Counted from the stretch's first letter, positions 8,011 through 16,689 are shown. The stretch: 53,850 bases of DNA from Firm-04 sp045628085 (GCA_045628085.1 JAZQOZ010000164.1:1-53850), one strand, 5' to 3'. The notes: generated from the letters alone by a model not told the origin. Made by a program: numbers and translations.

Positions 8011-8910
8011 TCAGTGTTTTGCATTCCGGACGACTTCACGCTTATGCTTATGGCGGCGGATCAGTCCGAAGATCAGATACATGATGACGGAAACGGCGAT
8101 CCCGCAGAGTGCTGACAGTATGACCGCCTTCGTATTGGCATAGAGATAACCGGTCACAGCAGCAAAGGTCTGGTCAGTTTTCACGGCAAAACGGTCAAAC
8201 CATCGTTCCCGATACAGCCAGACGGAAGGGATCAGCAGCAGAACGGATGCGATCAGTGCAGAAGTTGCACACCAGTAGAAGCCGCCGCCCTGTTCATGCA
8301 CATTGATGAGGAACAGGAACAGTGCAAAAAGAAGTACCAGTACGATCATAGCAAGCGCCGCTGCACCTGCCCACGGAACAATGACCTTTGCCTGCTTGAT
8401 CACGCCTGCATCATTGAGTGAGCCGAAACGGAATACATCACAGGCGGCGAGAATATTGGCTTCTGCTGCATCCGTGGTCGAACGGATGGCTTCTTCCAAT
8501 TTCTCATTCTGTTCTATATTCTGTTCTTCTGCATAGGATACAAAGAAATTGCGGATATTTGATTCCAGTTCCGAGAAATCGGGCGAAATGCCGAGACTTG
8601 CAGTATCACCGCGCAGATAGGCAAAGCCGTTTGTGACGGTGTCGCGGATGATCGGAGCAAGCTGCTCCTCGGATATTGCAGATGCATAGACATCTGCCGG
8701 AATACCGGTCGTGCTTTCCTGCTGTTTGGCATTGGTTTCAAGTGTGCTGTGAACACGCGCCGCGAGATCCTGTGATTCCACGATCGAGAGCAGCGTATCG
8801 TTATCCAGCGCACACCAGCGCACGACTCCGGCAAGCACCGCGCCGATCATCAGGAAGATCAGCAGCAGTGAGAAAATCACACTTGCGATATAGGTTGAGG
8901 CTTTTTTCAT
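8011..8910 (-). CDS. Multi-spanning membrane protein of the sortase operon
   Basis: A 299-residue protein with a first membrane segment at about residues 9-30, a soluble and probably extracellular stretch of about 140 residues rich in Glu, Ala and Ser, and three further segments (about 172-195, 205-222 and 262-285). It ends in a basic tail (RRHKHKREVVRNAKH). I do not recognise a family. Its ATG overlaps the sortase stop in an ATGA arrangement, so translation is coupled. With that coupling it probably works with the sortase or its substrates, perhaps as a chaperone or scaffold. This is inference from position only. Confidence 0.7.
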   Translation of the reverse strand: MKKASTYIASVIFSLLLIFLMIGAVLAGVVRWCALDNDTLLSIVESQDLAARVHSTLETNAKQQESTTGIPADVYASAISEEQLAPIIRDTVTNGFAYLRGDTASLGISPDFSELESNIRNFFVSYAEEQNIEQNEKLEEAIRSTTDAAEANILAACDVFRFGSLNDAGVIKQAKVIVPWAGAAALAMIVLVLLFALFLFLINVHEQGGGFYWCATSALIASVLLLIPSVWLYRERWFDRFAVKTDQTFAAVTGYLYANTKAVILSALCGIAVSVIMYLIFGLIRRHKHKREVVRNAKH

Positions 8911-9623
8911 TGTGTGCCTCCTTCCTGACTGCTTTGTGCATAGAATTGCTTTTCGACCGGTTCACAGCGAACACCGATACGCTGATCCGGACTGCCGATC
9001 ACCTGCGGTTTGCAGGTGTAGATCGTGAGATATTCCGCATCCTTCGGGACAGCGAGATATTGCTTGTCTTCCTTGCTGAATTCGATCAGCTCCGTGACCT
9101 TGTAGGTGAATTTGCCGTATTTGGTATAGAGCGTGACCGCATCGCCGACCTTGACATTTTTCAGTTCGGAGAAATAGGTCGTAACGTGTGCATCAATGAC
9201 GGCATTGCCGGGTTCTTCACCGATAATGGCAGATTGTGTGGACTGACACGCACCGCGTTCGAGCAGTTCTGCACTGACACCGTAGTAGACACCGACATAA
9301 ATATTCGCAGAATCAATTTCCAGCATCGCGTACTGTTCGCCGAATGTCGGATAAATGATCTCTCCCTCATCGAAGGTTTCGGCAGGTGCTTCATTCTTAT
9401 CGATCTGATTTTCAATAATATTCAGACCGTCTGTCTGTGCCGTTGTTTTGAGATTGTCCATAAAGGCGATATTCAGGTATTTCTGCAAACGGTGCATCGG
9501 TGCGAGATAATAGCAGAGCAGCAGAATGCCGCCGGTCAGCAGCAGAAGAAGAAACGGTGTCAGGATCAGGATCGCTTTTCCGCCGCGCTTATTCTGTGCC
9601 TGTGTTTGTATTTGTTCAGCCAT
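8907..9623 (-). CDS. Sortase (class D/E-like cysteine transpeptidase)
   Basis: A 238-residue membrane-anchored transpeptidase that would attach surface proteins to peptidoglycan or link them to one another. One N-terminal membrane segment (about residues 17-40) precedes the sortase barrel. Catalytic residues are visible: His146 in NAVIDAHVTTYF, Cys204 in LTIYTCKP and Arg215 in PDQRIGVRC. The TYTC-type Cys context and the single N-terminal anchor resemble classes D and E more than SrtB. AGGAGG lies 9 nt before the ATG, which overlaps the preceding substrate gene by 8 nt. The genes directly upstream encode two paralogous secreted proteins with C-terminal anchors, very likely its substrates. Confidence 0.9.
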   Translation of the reverse strand: MAEQIQTQAQNKRGGKAILILTPFLLLLLTGGILLLCYYLAPMHRLQKYLNIAFMDNLKTTAQTDGLNIIENQIDKNEAPAETFDEGEIIYPTFGEQYAMLEIDSANIYVGVYYGVSAELLERGACQSTQSAIIGEEPGNAVIDAHVTTYFSELKNVKVGDAVTLYTKYGKFTYKVTELIEFSKEDKQYLAVPKDAEYLTIYTCKPQVIGSPDQRIGVRCEPVEKQFYAQSSQEGGTQ

Positions 9624-10431
9624 GCTGTGTATCCTCCTGTTTTCCGGTCATACGATAGAGCAGCATCAGACCGCCGAGCGACAGCAGGATCATTCCTGAA
9701 CCGGCAAGCACCGGAACAGTCGTATTCCAGCCGGTCGGATCAACAGTCAGACCAAAGCCTGCCGCGTCGATCAGTGTTCCGTTTTCGTCACGGACATTGA
9801 AACGAAGATCGTCAATATTCTCGACCGTGACATTTAATCCCATTTCCTGTCCGATCTCAATGAGTCCGCCGACGATCTGCTCTTTTTTCTCCGGTTCAAG
9901 CTGTTTCAGGATGCTGTTTCGTTCTTCCGGCGTGAGATTTGCAAGAAATGCAGCACGTTCATCTTCCGGCAGACCTGCGATATAGGCACGCTTTTCATCC
10001 AGTGTCATATCGGCAAAGGGCTGTTCCGGTTCGACAGACGGCACAAATTCCGTTGTTGTGGCCGGTGTGTCCTGACCGGATTCCGGCGGCTGTGTCTGCA
10101 TATTATAATGTTCGAGCAGCTCCTCAGCCGGAATACCGAACGCATCTGCGATCGCTGACATGATCGTAACAGCGCCGTCCTGATTGATGATCGCAACCCA
10201 TTCGTCATAGCTGCGGTACTGCCCGTTCAGCTCCATGCCGTTTTCGTCATGCGGAGCAGTTTGATACAGATTGCGCGTATCCTGAATGAATGCATCCGGC
10301 ATTCCGGCGTTTTCCAATGCCTGAAAAACATCATCGACAGACGCACTTTCCGCAGATACAGGTGCAGTCAGCATCATTGCCGCGCAGATACTCAGAAACG
10401 CAGACAGAATTTTTTTGCGGTGCATCATCAT
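9616..10431 (-). CDS. Predicted sortase substrate 2, secreted with C-terminal anchor
   Basis: A 271-residue paralog of the gene before it. It has a signal peptide (MMMHRKKILSAFLSICAAMM, cleavage near APVSAES), an N-terminal domain (SVDDVFQALENAGMPD), a Pro/Thr/Glu linker and a second conserved domain (MTLDEKRAYIAGLPEDERAA, then ERNSILKQ). It ends with VDPTGWNTT, a hydrophobic stretch (PVLAGSGMILLSLGGLMLLY) and a basic tail starting RMTGK. That layout is a cell-wall sorting signal with V-D-P-T-G in place of L-P-x-T-G. I chose ATG at 10431 because it overlaps the previous stop (ATGA) and has GAGGAG 8 nt upstream. Its 3' end overlaps the sortase gene. The sorting role is inferred from layout and neighbours. 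Confidence 0.75.
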   Translation of the reverse strand: MMMHRKKILSAFLSICAAMMLTAPVSAESASVDDVFQALENAGMPDAFIQDTRNLYQTAPHDENGMELNGQYRSYDEWVAIINQDGAVTIMSAIADAFGIPAEELLEHYNMQTQPPESGQDTPATTTEFVPSVEPEQPFADMTLDEKRAYIAGLPEDERAAFLANLTPEERNSILKQLEPEKKEQIVGGLIEIGQEMGLNVTVENIDDLRFNVRDENGTLIDAAGFGLTVDPTGWNTTVPVLAGSGMILLSLGGLMLLYRMTGKQEDTQHG

Positions 10432-11261
10432 GCGTTCTGCTCCTCTCTGCGCTGTCTGCGCGCGAACAGTGTCAGACCGCCGATCGCGCTGAGGATCATT
10501 GCAGAGCCGCAAAGCACCGGAACGGTTGTGTTCCATCCGGTATCATCTACGGAAGTACCGACAGTGGAAACGTCGATCAGCGTTCCTTCGCTGTTCCGGA
10601 CGGAATAATTGATGCCGTTGCTGCCAAGCTCATCAACGGAAATATGCATTCCGAGTTCTTCGCCCAGCTCAATAAATCCGCTTGCGATATTCGCCTGACT
10701 GTCTGTATCCATCTGCTTGATCACGCTGTTGCGTTCGGCAGTGGAAAGACCGGCGATGAATCCGGCACGTTCTGTTTCCGGCAGACTTGCGACATAATCC
10801 TTTTTCTCATCGAGTGACATATTGATAAAGGGTTTATCCGGCTCAACGGAAACCGCAGGCTTTTCGGAAACAGCCGTGGTCTCGCTGCTGCCGGCAGGTG
10901 TAGTCTGTGCCGGTTCGGTTGCGGCGGCCTGCTTGATATCCTCACCGGATACATTGAACTGCTTGCCGACCTCATTCCAGATATCATCCTCATAAATTTG
11001 GACCATATCCGCCCAGACATCGTATGTGAAATAAGTGCCGTTGATGCTCATGCCGGCGTCATCATGTTCGGTATTCTGGTATTGCAGTTTTGCTTCCTGT
11101 ACCATAGATTCCGGCAGTCCGATGCGGCGCATCGCATCATATACATCCTCTACGCTGTTTGCTGCTGCGGAAAACGGCATGGCAGCGGCGCAGAGCACTG
11201 CACTGCATACAGCGGCAGATGCGGCAATATGCGCTTTCATTTTTTTGGTCAGATGATTCAT
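10428..11261 (-). CDS. Predicted sortase substrate 1, secreted with C-terminal anchor
   Basis: A 277-residue secreted protein, first gene of the operon. The signal peptide runs from MNHLTKKMKAHIAASAAVC to about AAMPFSAAANS. The mature part starts SVEDVYDAMRRIGLPE, matching SVDDVFQALENAGMPD of the downstream paralog. A Thr/Pro/Ser linker (about residues 105-130) leads to MSLDEKKDYVASLPETERAG and ERNSVIKQ, also shared. The end reads VDDTGWNTT, a hydrophobic segment (PVLCGSAMILSAIGGLTLF) and a basic tail, ARRQRREEQNA, again a sorting-signal layout. AAAGGAG lies 7 nt before the ATG. Clear promoter elements lie upstream. The two paralogs diverge most in the linker. Confidence 0.75.
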   Translation of the reverse strand: MNHLTKKMKAHIAASAAVCSAVLCAAAMPFSAAANSVEDVYDAMRRIGLPESMVQEAKLQYQNTEHDDAGMSINGTYFTYDVWADMVQIYEDDIWNEVGKQFNVSGEDIKQAAATEPAQTTPAGSSETTAVSEKPAVSVEPDKPFINMSLDEKKDYVASLPETERAGFIAGLSTAERNSVIKQMDTDSQANIASGFIELGEELGMHISVDELGSNGINYSVRNSEGTLIDVSTVGTSVDDTGWNTTVPVLCGSAMILSAIGGLTLFARRQRREEQNA

Positions 11262-11324
11262 GACTTTGCTCCTTTCGGTACAAAGGACATCGGTTTTCGG
11301 GGTGATGAAAATACCCCAAACTAT

Positions 11325-11353
11325 ATTATATCATGATTGATGAAAAAAAGCAA
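11325..11353 (-). promoter_or_regulatory. Promoter of the sortase operon
   Basis: On the minus strand, TTGCTT (11353-11348) and TATAAT (11330-11325) are 17 bp apart. The start would be near 11318, about 57 nt before the ATG at 11261. It is divergent from the topoisomerase promoter about 67 bp away. Confidence 0.8.
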
Positions 11354-11419
11354 CTCCCGCCGTATTTATTAAGAAATTACTCATATCTTTGCCGCAGGGC
11401 GTTCATGCGGCATGAGTGC

Positions 11420-11448
11420 TTGCATTTTTTCGGAAAATGTGCTATACT
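11420..11448 (+). promoter_or_regulatory. Promoter of the topoisomerase operon
   Basis: TTGCAT at 11420-11425 and TATACT at 11443-11448 with a 17-bp spacer and a TG just upstream of the -10 box. The start would be near 11455, 30 nt before the ATG at 11485. Confidence 0.8.
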
Positions 11449-11484
11449 AACAAAGAATGACTATGTTAAGAAAGGAAAATCTGC

Positions 11485-13467
11485 ATGGCGAAAAAACAGC
11501 AGGAGTACGGCAATGAGAGCATTACGATGCTCAAAGGCCCTGATAAAGTCCGGAAACGCCCGTCCGTTATCTTTGGCTCGGACAGTCTGGACGGCTGCGC
11601 ACACTCTGTATTTGAGGTCATTACGAATTCGATCGACGAGGCACGCGCCGGATTTGGAAAAAAGATCATTATTACGCGGTTTCTCGATCATTCCGTAGAA
11701 GTCGAGGACTTCGGCAGAGGATGTCCGGTTGACTGGAACTCTGCCGAGGAACGCTATAACTGGGAACTTGTTTACTGTGAACTGTATGCAGGCGGCAAGT
11801 ACGATTCCGAAGCGGATACCTATGCCTATTCGCTCGGCCTGAACGGTCTGGGACTCTGTGCAACACAATTCGCATCGGAATATATGGATGTCACGGTCGT
11901 TCGTGACGGACAGGAATACGCTCTGCATTTTGAGAAGGGCGAGAATATCGGCGGACTGAAAAAGACACCGTCCGCACGGAAACAGACCGGAACAAAAACA
12001 CGCTGGAAGCCTGATTTAGAGGTGTTTACCGATATTGCCGTGACGGACGAATGGTTTCGCGATATCCTGAAACGGCAGGCGGTCGTCAACCCGAATCTGC
12101 TGTTTGTTTACCGCAATGAGGTCACGCCCGGAAAATTCGATACAACAGAATTTTTCTACGAAAACGGCATCAGTGATTATGTCAATGAAATTGTCGGGGA
12201 AAAGCCGCTGACACCGGTACAGTTCTGGGCTGCCGAACGCAAGGGACGCGACCGTGCTGACAGAGATGAATACAAGGTCAAGCTGTCTGTTGCATTTGCG
12301 TTTTCCAATCAGGTGCAGCGTCTCGAATATTACCACAATTCAAGCTGGCTCGAACACGGCGGTTCGCCGGATGATGCCGTCAAGCGTGCATTCACCGCGC
12401 AGATCGACGCATTCCTGAAAAATAACAACCGCTATCAGAAGAATGAGAGCAAGATCACGTTTCCGGATATTCAGGATTGTCTGGTGCTGGTATCATCCTC
12501 ATTCTCAACGGTCGCATCCTATGCCAACCAGACGAAAAAGGCGATCACAAACCGCTTTGTCTATGAGGCAATGACCGAATTTCTCAAGCATCAGCTTGAA
12601 GTCTATTTCACGGAAAATCCGGACGATGCGGCTCGCATCGCGGAGCAGGTTCTGATCAACAAGCGCAGCCGTGAAAATGCAGAGCGTACCCGTCTGAACA
12701 TCAAAAAGAAACTCTCCGGCAATCTCGATCTTTCCAATATGGTGCCGAAATTCGTGGACTGCCGTTCCAAGGATACCGACCGCCGCGAACTGTATATCGT
12801 GGAGGGTGATTCCGCTCTCGGTTCTGTCAAAATGGCGCGTGACGCGGAATTTCAGGCGGTCATTCCGGTGCGCGGAAAGATCCTGAACTGCCTGAAAGCG
12901 GATTATGTCCGCATTTTCAAATCGGAGATCATTACCGATCTGCTGAAAGTGCTTGGCTGCGGTGTCGAGGTCGCTACAAAAGCGAATAAGGAGCTTGCAA
13001 CATTCAGCCTTGAAAATCTCCGCTGGAACAAAATTGTTATCTGTACGGATGCTGATGAGGACGGATTCCATATCCGCACGCTGATCCTGACAATGATCTA
13101 TCGCCTTGCGCCGACACTCATCCGCGAAGGCTACGTCTATATTGCGGAATCTCCGCTGTTTGAAATCACCACAAAGGAACGCACCTATTTTGCATACGAT
13201 GAAAAGGAACGCGTCAAGATCCTTTCGATGATCGAGGGACAGAAATTCACGCTCCAGCGTTCAAAAGGTCTTGGTGAGAACGAGGCGGAAATGATGGCGC
13301 TGACAACGATGAATCCCGAAACGCGCCGTATTATCCGCATTACACCGGAAGCGGCAGAGGCAACCTTTGAAATGTTTGATATGCTGCTTGGCGATAACCT
13401 TGCGGCTCGTAAAGATTATATTGCAGAGCATGGCGGCGATTATCTCGACCTTGCAGATATTTCGTAA
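11485..13467 (+). CDS. Divergent type IIA DNA topoisomerase, subunit B (ParE/GyrB-like)
   Basis: A 660-residue ATPase subunit of a gyrase/topoisomerase IV-type enzyme, which passes one duplex through another to change supercoiling or unlink chromosomes. The GHKL ATP site is SVFEVITNSIDEARAG (Glu44, Asn48, Asp51) with the lid GLNGLGLCATQF. TOPRIM residues are IVEGDSALGSV (Glu440), RGKILN, CTDADEDGFHIRTL (Asp522, Asp524, Asp526) and RSKGLGENEAEM. Several usually fixed stretches differ from standard GyrB: KRPSVIFGSDS stands for KRPGMYIGST, and E-D-G-F-H-I for V-D-G-A-H-I. It is best seen as a diverged paralog. The A subunit follows, separated by one small gene. Confidence 0.88.
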   Translation: MAKKQQEYGNESITMLKGPDKVRKRPSVIFGSDSLDGCAHSVFEVITNSIDEARAGFGKKIIITRFLDHSVEVEDFGRGCPVDWNSAEERYNWELVYCELYAGGKYDSEADTYAYSLGLNGLGLCATQFASEYMDVTVVRDGQEYALHFEKGENIGGLKKTPSARKQTGTKTRWKPDLEVFTDIAVTDEWFRDILKRQAVVNPNLLFVYRNEVTPGKFDTTEFFYENGISDYVNEIVGEKPLTPVQFWAAERKGRDRADRDEYKVKLSVAFAFSNQVQRLEYYHNSSWLEHGGSPDDAVKRAFTAQIDAFLKNNNRYQKNESKITFPDIQDCLVLVSSSFSTVASYANQTKKAITNRFVYEAMTEFLKHQLEVYFTENPDDAARIAEQVLINKRSRENAERTRLNIKKKLSGNLDLSNMVPKFVDCRSKDTDRRELYIVEGDSALGSVKMARDAEFQAVIPVRGKILNCLKADYVRIFKSEIITDLLKVLGCGVEVATKANKELATFSLENLRWNKIVICTDADEDGFHIRTLILTMIYRLAPTLIREGYVYIAESPLFEITTKERTYFAYDEKERVKILSMIEGQKFTLQRSKGLGENEAEMMALTTMNPETRRIIRITPEAAEATFEMFDMLLGDNLAARKDYIAEHGGDYLDLADIS

Positions 13468-13481
13468 GGGGGATATGATTT

Positions 13482-13892
13482 ATGGCACTTTTGAATTTGA
13501 AATATAATGAAGAAACGATGTATGAGCAGCTTGGCGAACTGCTGCTGCCGGATGAACAGATCACGGCTGCGGTCTATGCATCCTTTCAGAACAAGGGATT
13601 TATGGCCGGTCCTGCTGTGCAGGCAGGATTTTTTGCAATGACCGATCAGGACAGACTGATCGGCGTGCGGCACGCGATGCTCGACAGCGCCGCCTTTGGC
13701 GGTTATATCGGATTGCTGCACGGTCTGAAAGTGAAAAAAAGCCTGTTTGGTGCTTATGTGATGGATTATGATGACGGCAGCGTGAAGCTGCGCATTACCA
13801 TGACGCCGAAGCTTGGTACAGGTGTTCATCTGCCGCATCAGGCTGAGAATATTCAGACAATGGTCGCAGCGCTCGAAACACGGCAGATTTGA
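13482..13892 (+). CDS. Small conserved-looking protein between the topoisomerase subunits, possibly PH-like
   Basis: A 136-residue soluble protein without recognised catalytic motifs. Residues 5-40 look helical (YNEETMYEQLGELLLPDEQI). The rest alternates short strands and turns (GFFAMTDQDRLIGVRHAM, LKVKKSLFGAYVMDY, VKLRITMTPKLGTGVHLP) and ends in a helix (AENIQTMVAALETR). The strand-rich body with one C-terminal helix resembles bacterial PH-like (YokE/bPH) domains; this is a fold guess. It has an AAGGGGG site, starts 14 nt after the B-subunit stop and ends 21 nt before the A-subunit ATG. That position implies a role with the topoisomerase, but none can be named. Confidence 0.7.
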   Translation: MALLNLKYNEETMYEQLGELLLPDEQITAAVYASFQNKGFMAGPAVQAGFFAMTDQDRLIGVRHAMLDSAAFGGYIGLLHGLKVKKSLFGAYVMDYDDGSVKLRITMTPKLGTGVHLPHQAENIQTMVAALETRQI

Positions 13893-13913
13893 GAAAGGGA
13901 AATCTTTTAGAAT

Positions 13914-16154
13914 ATGGCTGGAAGAAGAAAAAAGGAAACAGTCCCGAAGGCTGCAAATCCTTCCAATGCATATATTGAAGGCGCAGGTCTGATGGTTGAG
14001 GAACGCATTACCGATACGCTCCGCAAGAACTTCATGCCTTACGCAATGAGCGCGATCGTATCGCGTGCGCTGCCGGAAATTGACGGCTTCAAGCCCTCAC
14101 ACCGCAAGCTGCTTTTTACGATGTATAAAATGGGCTTGCTCTCCGGCGCAAGAACAAAATCCGCAAATGTTGTCGGACAGACCATGCGTCTGAATCCGCA
14201 CGGCGATGCCGCGATCTATGAAACAATGGTGCGTCTTGCACGCGGCAATGAATCTTTGCTGCATCCGTATGTGGACAGCAAGGGTAATTTCGGCAAGGTG
14301 TATTCGCGTGATATGGCGTATGCTGCGCCGCGTTATACCGAAGTCCGGCTTGAAGCGATCGCTGCGGAACTGTTTCGTGATATCGACAAGGAAACAGTTG
14401 ATTTCATGCCGAACTATGACAATACCATGCAGGAACCGGCACTTCTGCCGGCGAGTTTCCCGTCGGTACTGGTCAATGCAAATGTCGGTATTGCTGTTTC
14501 AATGGCAAGCAATGTCTGTCCGTTCAATCTGACGGAAGTATGCGAAACAACGGTCGCTCTGCTGAAAAATCCGGAGCATGATATCATCTCCACACTGAAA
14601 GGTCCGGATTTCCCGACCGGTGCATTTCTGCTCTGCGATGAAGAAGAACTCCGCAAGATCTATGATACCGGCAGGGGCAGCATCAGACTGCGTTCCAAGT
14701 GGAATTATGATAAATCCGCGAACTGCATCGAAGTGACACAGATCCCGTATTCCACAACGATCGAAGCCATTATGGAGAAGATCGTGGAACTGGTCAAGGC
14801 GGGAAAAATCCGCGAAATATCGTATTTGCGTGATGAAACCGACCTGAACGGTCTGAAGCTGACGCTTGATCTGAAACGCGGTACGGATCCGGACAAGCTG
14901 ATGCAGAAACTCTTTCGCATGACACCCTTGCAGGATGCAGTTTCCTGCAATTTCAATATTCTGATCGCCGGAATGCCGAAGGTCATGGGCGTGCGTGAGA
15001 TTCTGGATGAATGGATTGCGTTCCGGACGGAGTGCATCCGCCGCAGAGTGTATTTTGATCTGCATAAAAAGCAGGAAAAGCTGCATCTGCTCGAAGGTCT
15101 GGAGAAGATCCTGCTCGATATCGACCGTGCGATCAAAATTGTCCGCGAAACAGAGGAAGAATCCGAGGTCGTGTCAAACCTCATGATCGGTTTCGGCATC
15201 GACAATGTGCAGGCGGAATATGTTGCAGAGATCAAGCTGCGTCACCTGAACCGTGAATATATCCTGAAGCGTACCGAGGAGATCGAGCAGCTTCGCAAGG
15301 ATATTGCAGAAATGGAAGAGATTCTCAAGGATGTCAAAAAGATCCGGAAAATCATGATCGCTGAACTGACACAGGTTGCGGAGAAATACGGTCAGCCGCG
15401 CCGGACACTGTTCTATGATCTGGAAGATGAGCCGGAAACGGATAATGAAGACGATACGCCGGATTATCCTGTGCATCTGTTCTTGTCGGCAGAGGGCTAT
15501 TTCAAGAAGATCACGCCGCAGAGCCTGCGCATGAGCAGTGACCAGAAGCTCAAAGAGGGCGATGTGATGATGCAGCAGAAAAATGCATCCAACCGGACAG
15601 AATTGCTGTTCTTCTCGGATAAGGCACAGGTCTATAAAACACGCGCCGCTGCATTTGATGATACAAAAGCAAGCGTTCTCGGTGATTTTGTACCGGTCAA
15701 GCTCGGCTTTGATGATGGAGAGCGCGTGAAATTCATGGTCGCAACGGAAGATTACAGCGGTTTCCTGCTGTTCTGCTTTGCAAACGGTAAGATCGCCAAA
15801 GTGCCGCTGAATGCCTATGCGACAAAGACAAATCGTAAAAAGCTCGCAAATGCGTATTCTGCAAAGGATAAACTGGTCGATATCATTTTTATTGCTGAGG
15901 ACTGTGATATTCTCCTGCGCTCGACCAATAACCGTGCCATTGTATTCAATACGGCGATGCTGCTGCCGAAAGCAACACGCGATTCGATCGGTGTGCAGGT
16001 CATGACGCTGAAAGCAAAATCCTCGGCGCTGGAATCGGCATCCGTGCTGAATGCGGAGCAGCTTGAAGAACTGAAAAAGTATGTTGTCAAGAATATTCCT
16101 GCATCAGGCGGCATGGCAAAGGATCTGGAGATCAGCGGTCAGATGACGCTGTGA
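13914..16154 (+). CDS. Divergent type IIA DNA topoisomerase, subunit A (ParC/GyrA-like)
   Basis: A 746-residue breakage-reunion subunit. The winged-helix region holds the catalytic Tyr141 in AAPRYTEVRL, with Arg140 before it. The residues that match E. coli GyrA Ser83 and Asp87 are Ala99 and Glu103 (NPHGDAAIYETM), so the quinolone-contact pair differs from susceptible enzymes. A long coiled-coil arm spans about 370-500 (EEIEQLRKDIAEMEEILKD). A short acidic linker (about 502-520) leads to a C-terminal beta-propeller-like region, shorter than in gyrase. The canonical GyrA-box QRRGGKG is not visible, which favours relaxing or decatenating activity over supercoiling. It partners the B subunit at 11485. 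Start ATG at 13914 follows GAAAGGGA. Confidence 0.88.
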   Translation: MAGRRKKETVPKAANPSNAYIEGAGLMVEERITDTLRKNFMPYAMSAIVSRALPEIDGFKPSHRKLLFTMYKMGLLSGARTKSANVVGQTMRLNPHGDAAIYETMVRLARGNESLLHPYVDSKGNFGKVYSRDMAYAAPRYTEVRLEAIAAELFRDIDKETVDFMPNYDNTMQEPALLPASFPSVLVNANVGIAVSMASNVCPFNLTEVCETTVALLKNPEHDIISTLKGPDFPTGAFLLCDEEELRKIYDTGRGSIRLRSKWNYDKSANCIEVTQIPYSTTIEAIMEKIVELVKAGKIREISYLRDETDLNGLKLTLDLKRGTDPDKLMQKLFRMTPLQDAVSCNFNILIAGMPKVMGVREILDEWIAFRTECIRRRVYFDLHKKQEKLHLLEGLEKILLDIDRAIKIVRETEEESEVVSNLMIGFGIDNVQAEYVAEIKLRHLNREYILKRTEEIEQLRKDIAEMEEILKDVKKIRKIMIAELTQVAEKYGQPRRTLFYDLEDEPETDNEDDTPDYPVHLFLSAEGYFKKITPQSLRMSSDQKLKEGDVMMQQKNASNRTELLFFSDKAQVYKTRAAAFDDTKASVLGDFVPVKLGFDDGERVKFMVATEDYSGFLLFCFANGKIAKVPLNAYATKTNRKKLANAYSAKDKLVDIIFIAEDCDILLRSTNNRAIVFNTAMLLPKATRDSIGVQVMTLKAKSSALESASVLNAEQLEELKKYVVKNIPASGGMAKDLEISGQMTL

Positions 16155-16182
16155 TGCAGAAAGGAAAAGAGGGGGTATCATT

Positions 16183-16536
16183 ATGGATATGAGCAGATAT
16201 CAGGGCAGTCAGCAGGATTGGACCGGCGCATTTGTCGCTTCACCGCGCTTTTTCACCGATCCGGACGGCGTACCGTTCGGCGTGCTTGCGATCAATGAGG
16301 GAATCGAAACGATCATGCCGAAGCTGCCGCAGAAGCGTTATCAGGTTGACGGCAAAGAAATTGCAAACTGGCGCATTTTGCTCTATAGCCGGACAAAGGG
16401 CGATGTCATCGGTGATACTGATTTTTATGCCGCTATGCGCAGGCTTGTCATGGGAGGCTATATTCTCGATGATAACGGGGAAAATGTACTCATCAAGGCA
16501 CTGTCACTCTCCGAGCTTGACGCATTGATGCGGTAA
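16183..16536 (+). CDS. Hypothetical protein, last gene of the topoisomerase operon
   Basis: A 117-residue soluble protein that I do not recognise. It begins MDMSRYQGSQQDWTGAFVAS and contains DPDGVPFGVLAINEG, a short basic strand segment (RYQVDGKEIANWRILLYS) and an acidic C-terminal part (GYILDDNGENVLIKALSLSE). There is no signal peptide, membrane segment or metal-binding motif. GAGGGGG lies 7 nt upstream of the ATG, and the gene starts 28 nt after the A-subunit stop. A hairpin follows within 40 nt, so it appears to end the operon. Any role in DNA topology is inference from position only. Confidence 0.7.
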   Translation: MDMSRYQGSQQDWTGAFVASPRFFTDPDGVPFGVLAINEGIETIMPKLPQKRYQVDGKEIANWRILLYSRTKGDVIGDTDFYAAMRRLVMGGYILDDNGENVLIKALSLSELDALMR

Positions 16537-16569
16537 CAGTTCGGACAGGATCCCGTCAGGAACAGAAAT

Positions 16570-16605
16570 GCCGCGGAATACAGCAGGGGACTGTTGCTCC
16601 GCGGC
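16570..16605 (+). terminator. Hairpin after the topoisomerase operon
   Basis: Arms GCCGCGGA (16570-16577) and TCCGCGGC (16598-16605) enclose an inner CAGCA/TGTTG stem. The T-tract is weak (TGCTTTATT), so it is probably a terminator of moderate strength. Confidence 0.6.
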
Positions 16606-16660
16606 TGCTTTATTCCGCTTGAAATGTTGATGAAATATTTGTGAAACGATGCGGCAGGGC

Positions 16661-16689
16661 TTGCCAAATCTTTGCGTTTGTGTTATACT
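16661..16689 (+). promoter_or_regulatory. Promoter of the fumarase alpha gene
   Basis: TTGCCA at 16661-16666 and TATACT at 16684-16689 with a 17-bp spacer. The start would be near 16696, about 31 nt before the ATG at 16727. Confidence 0.78.
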
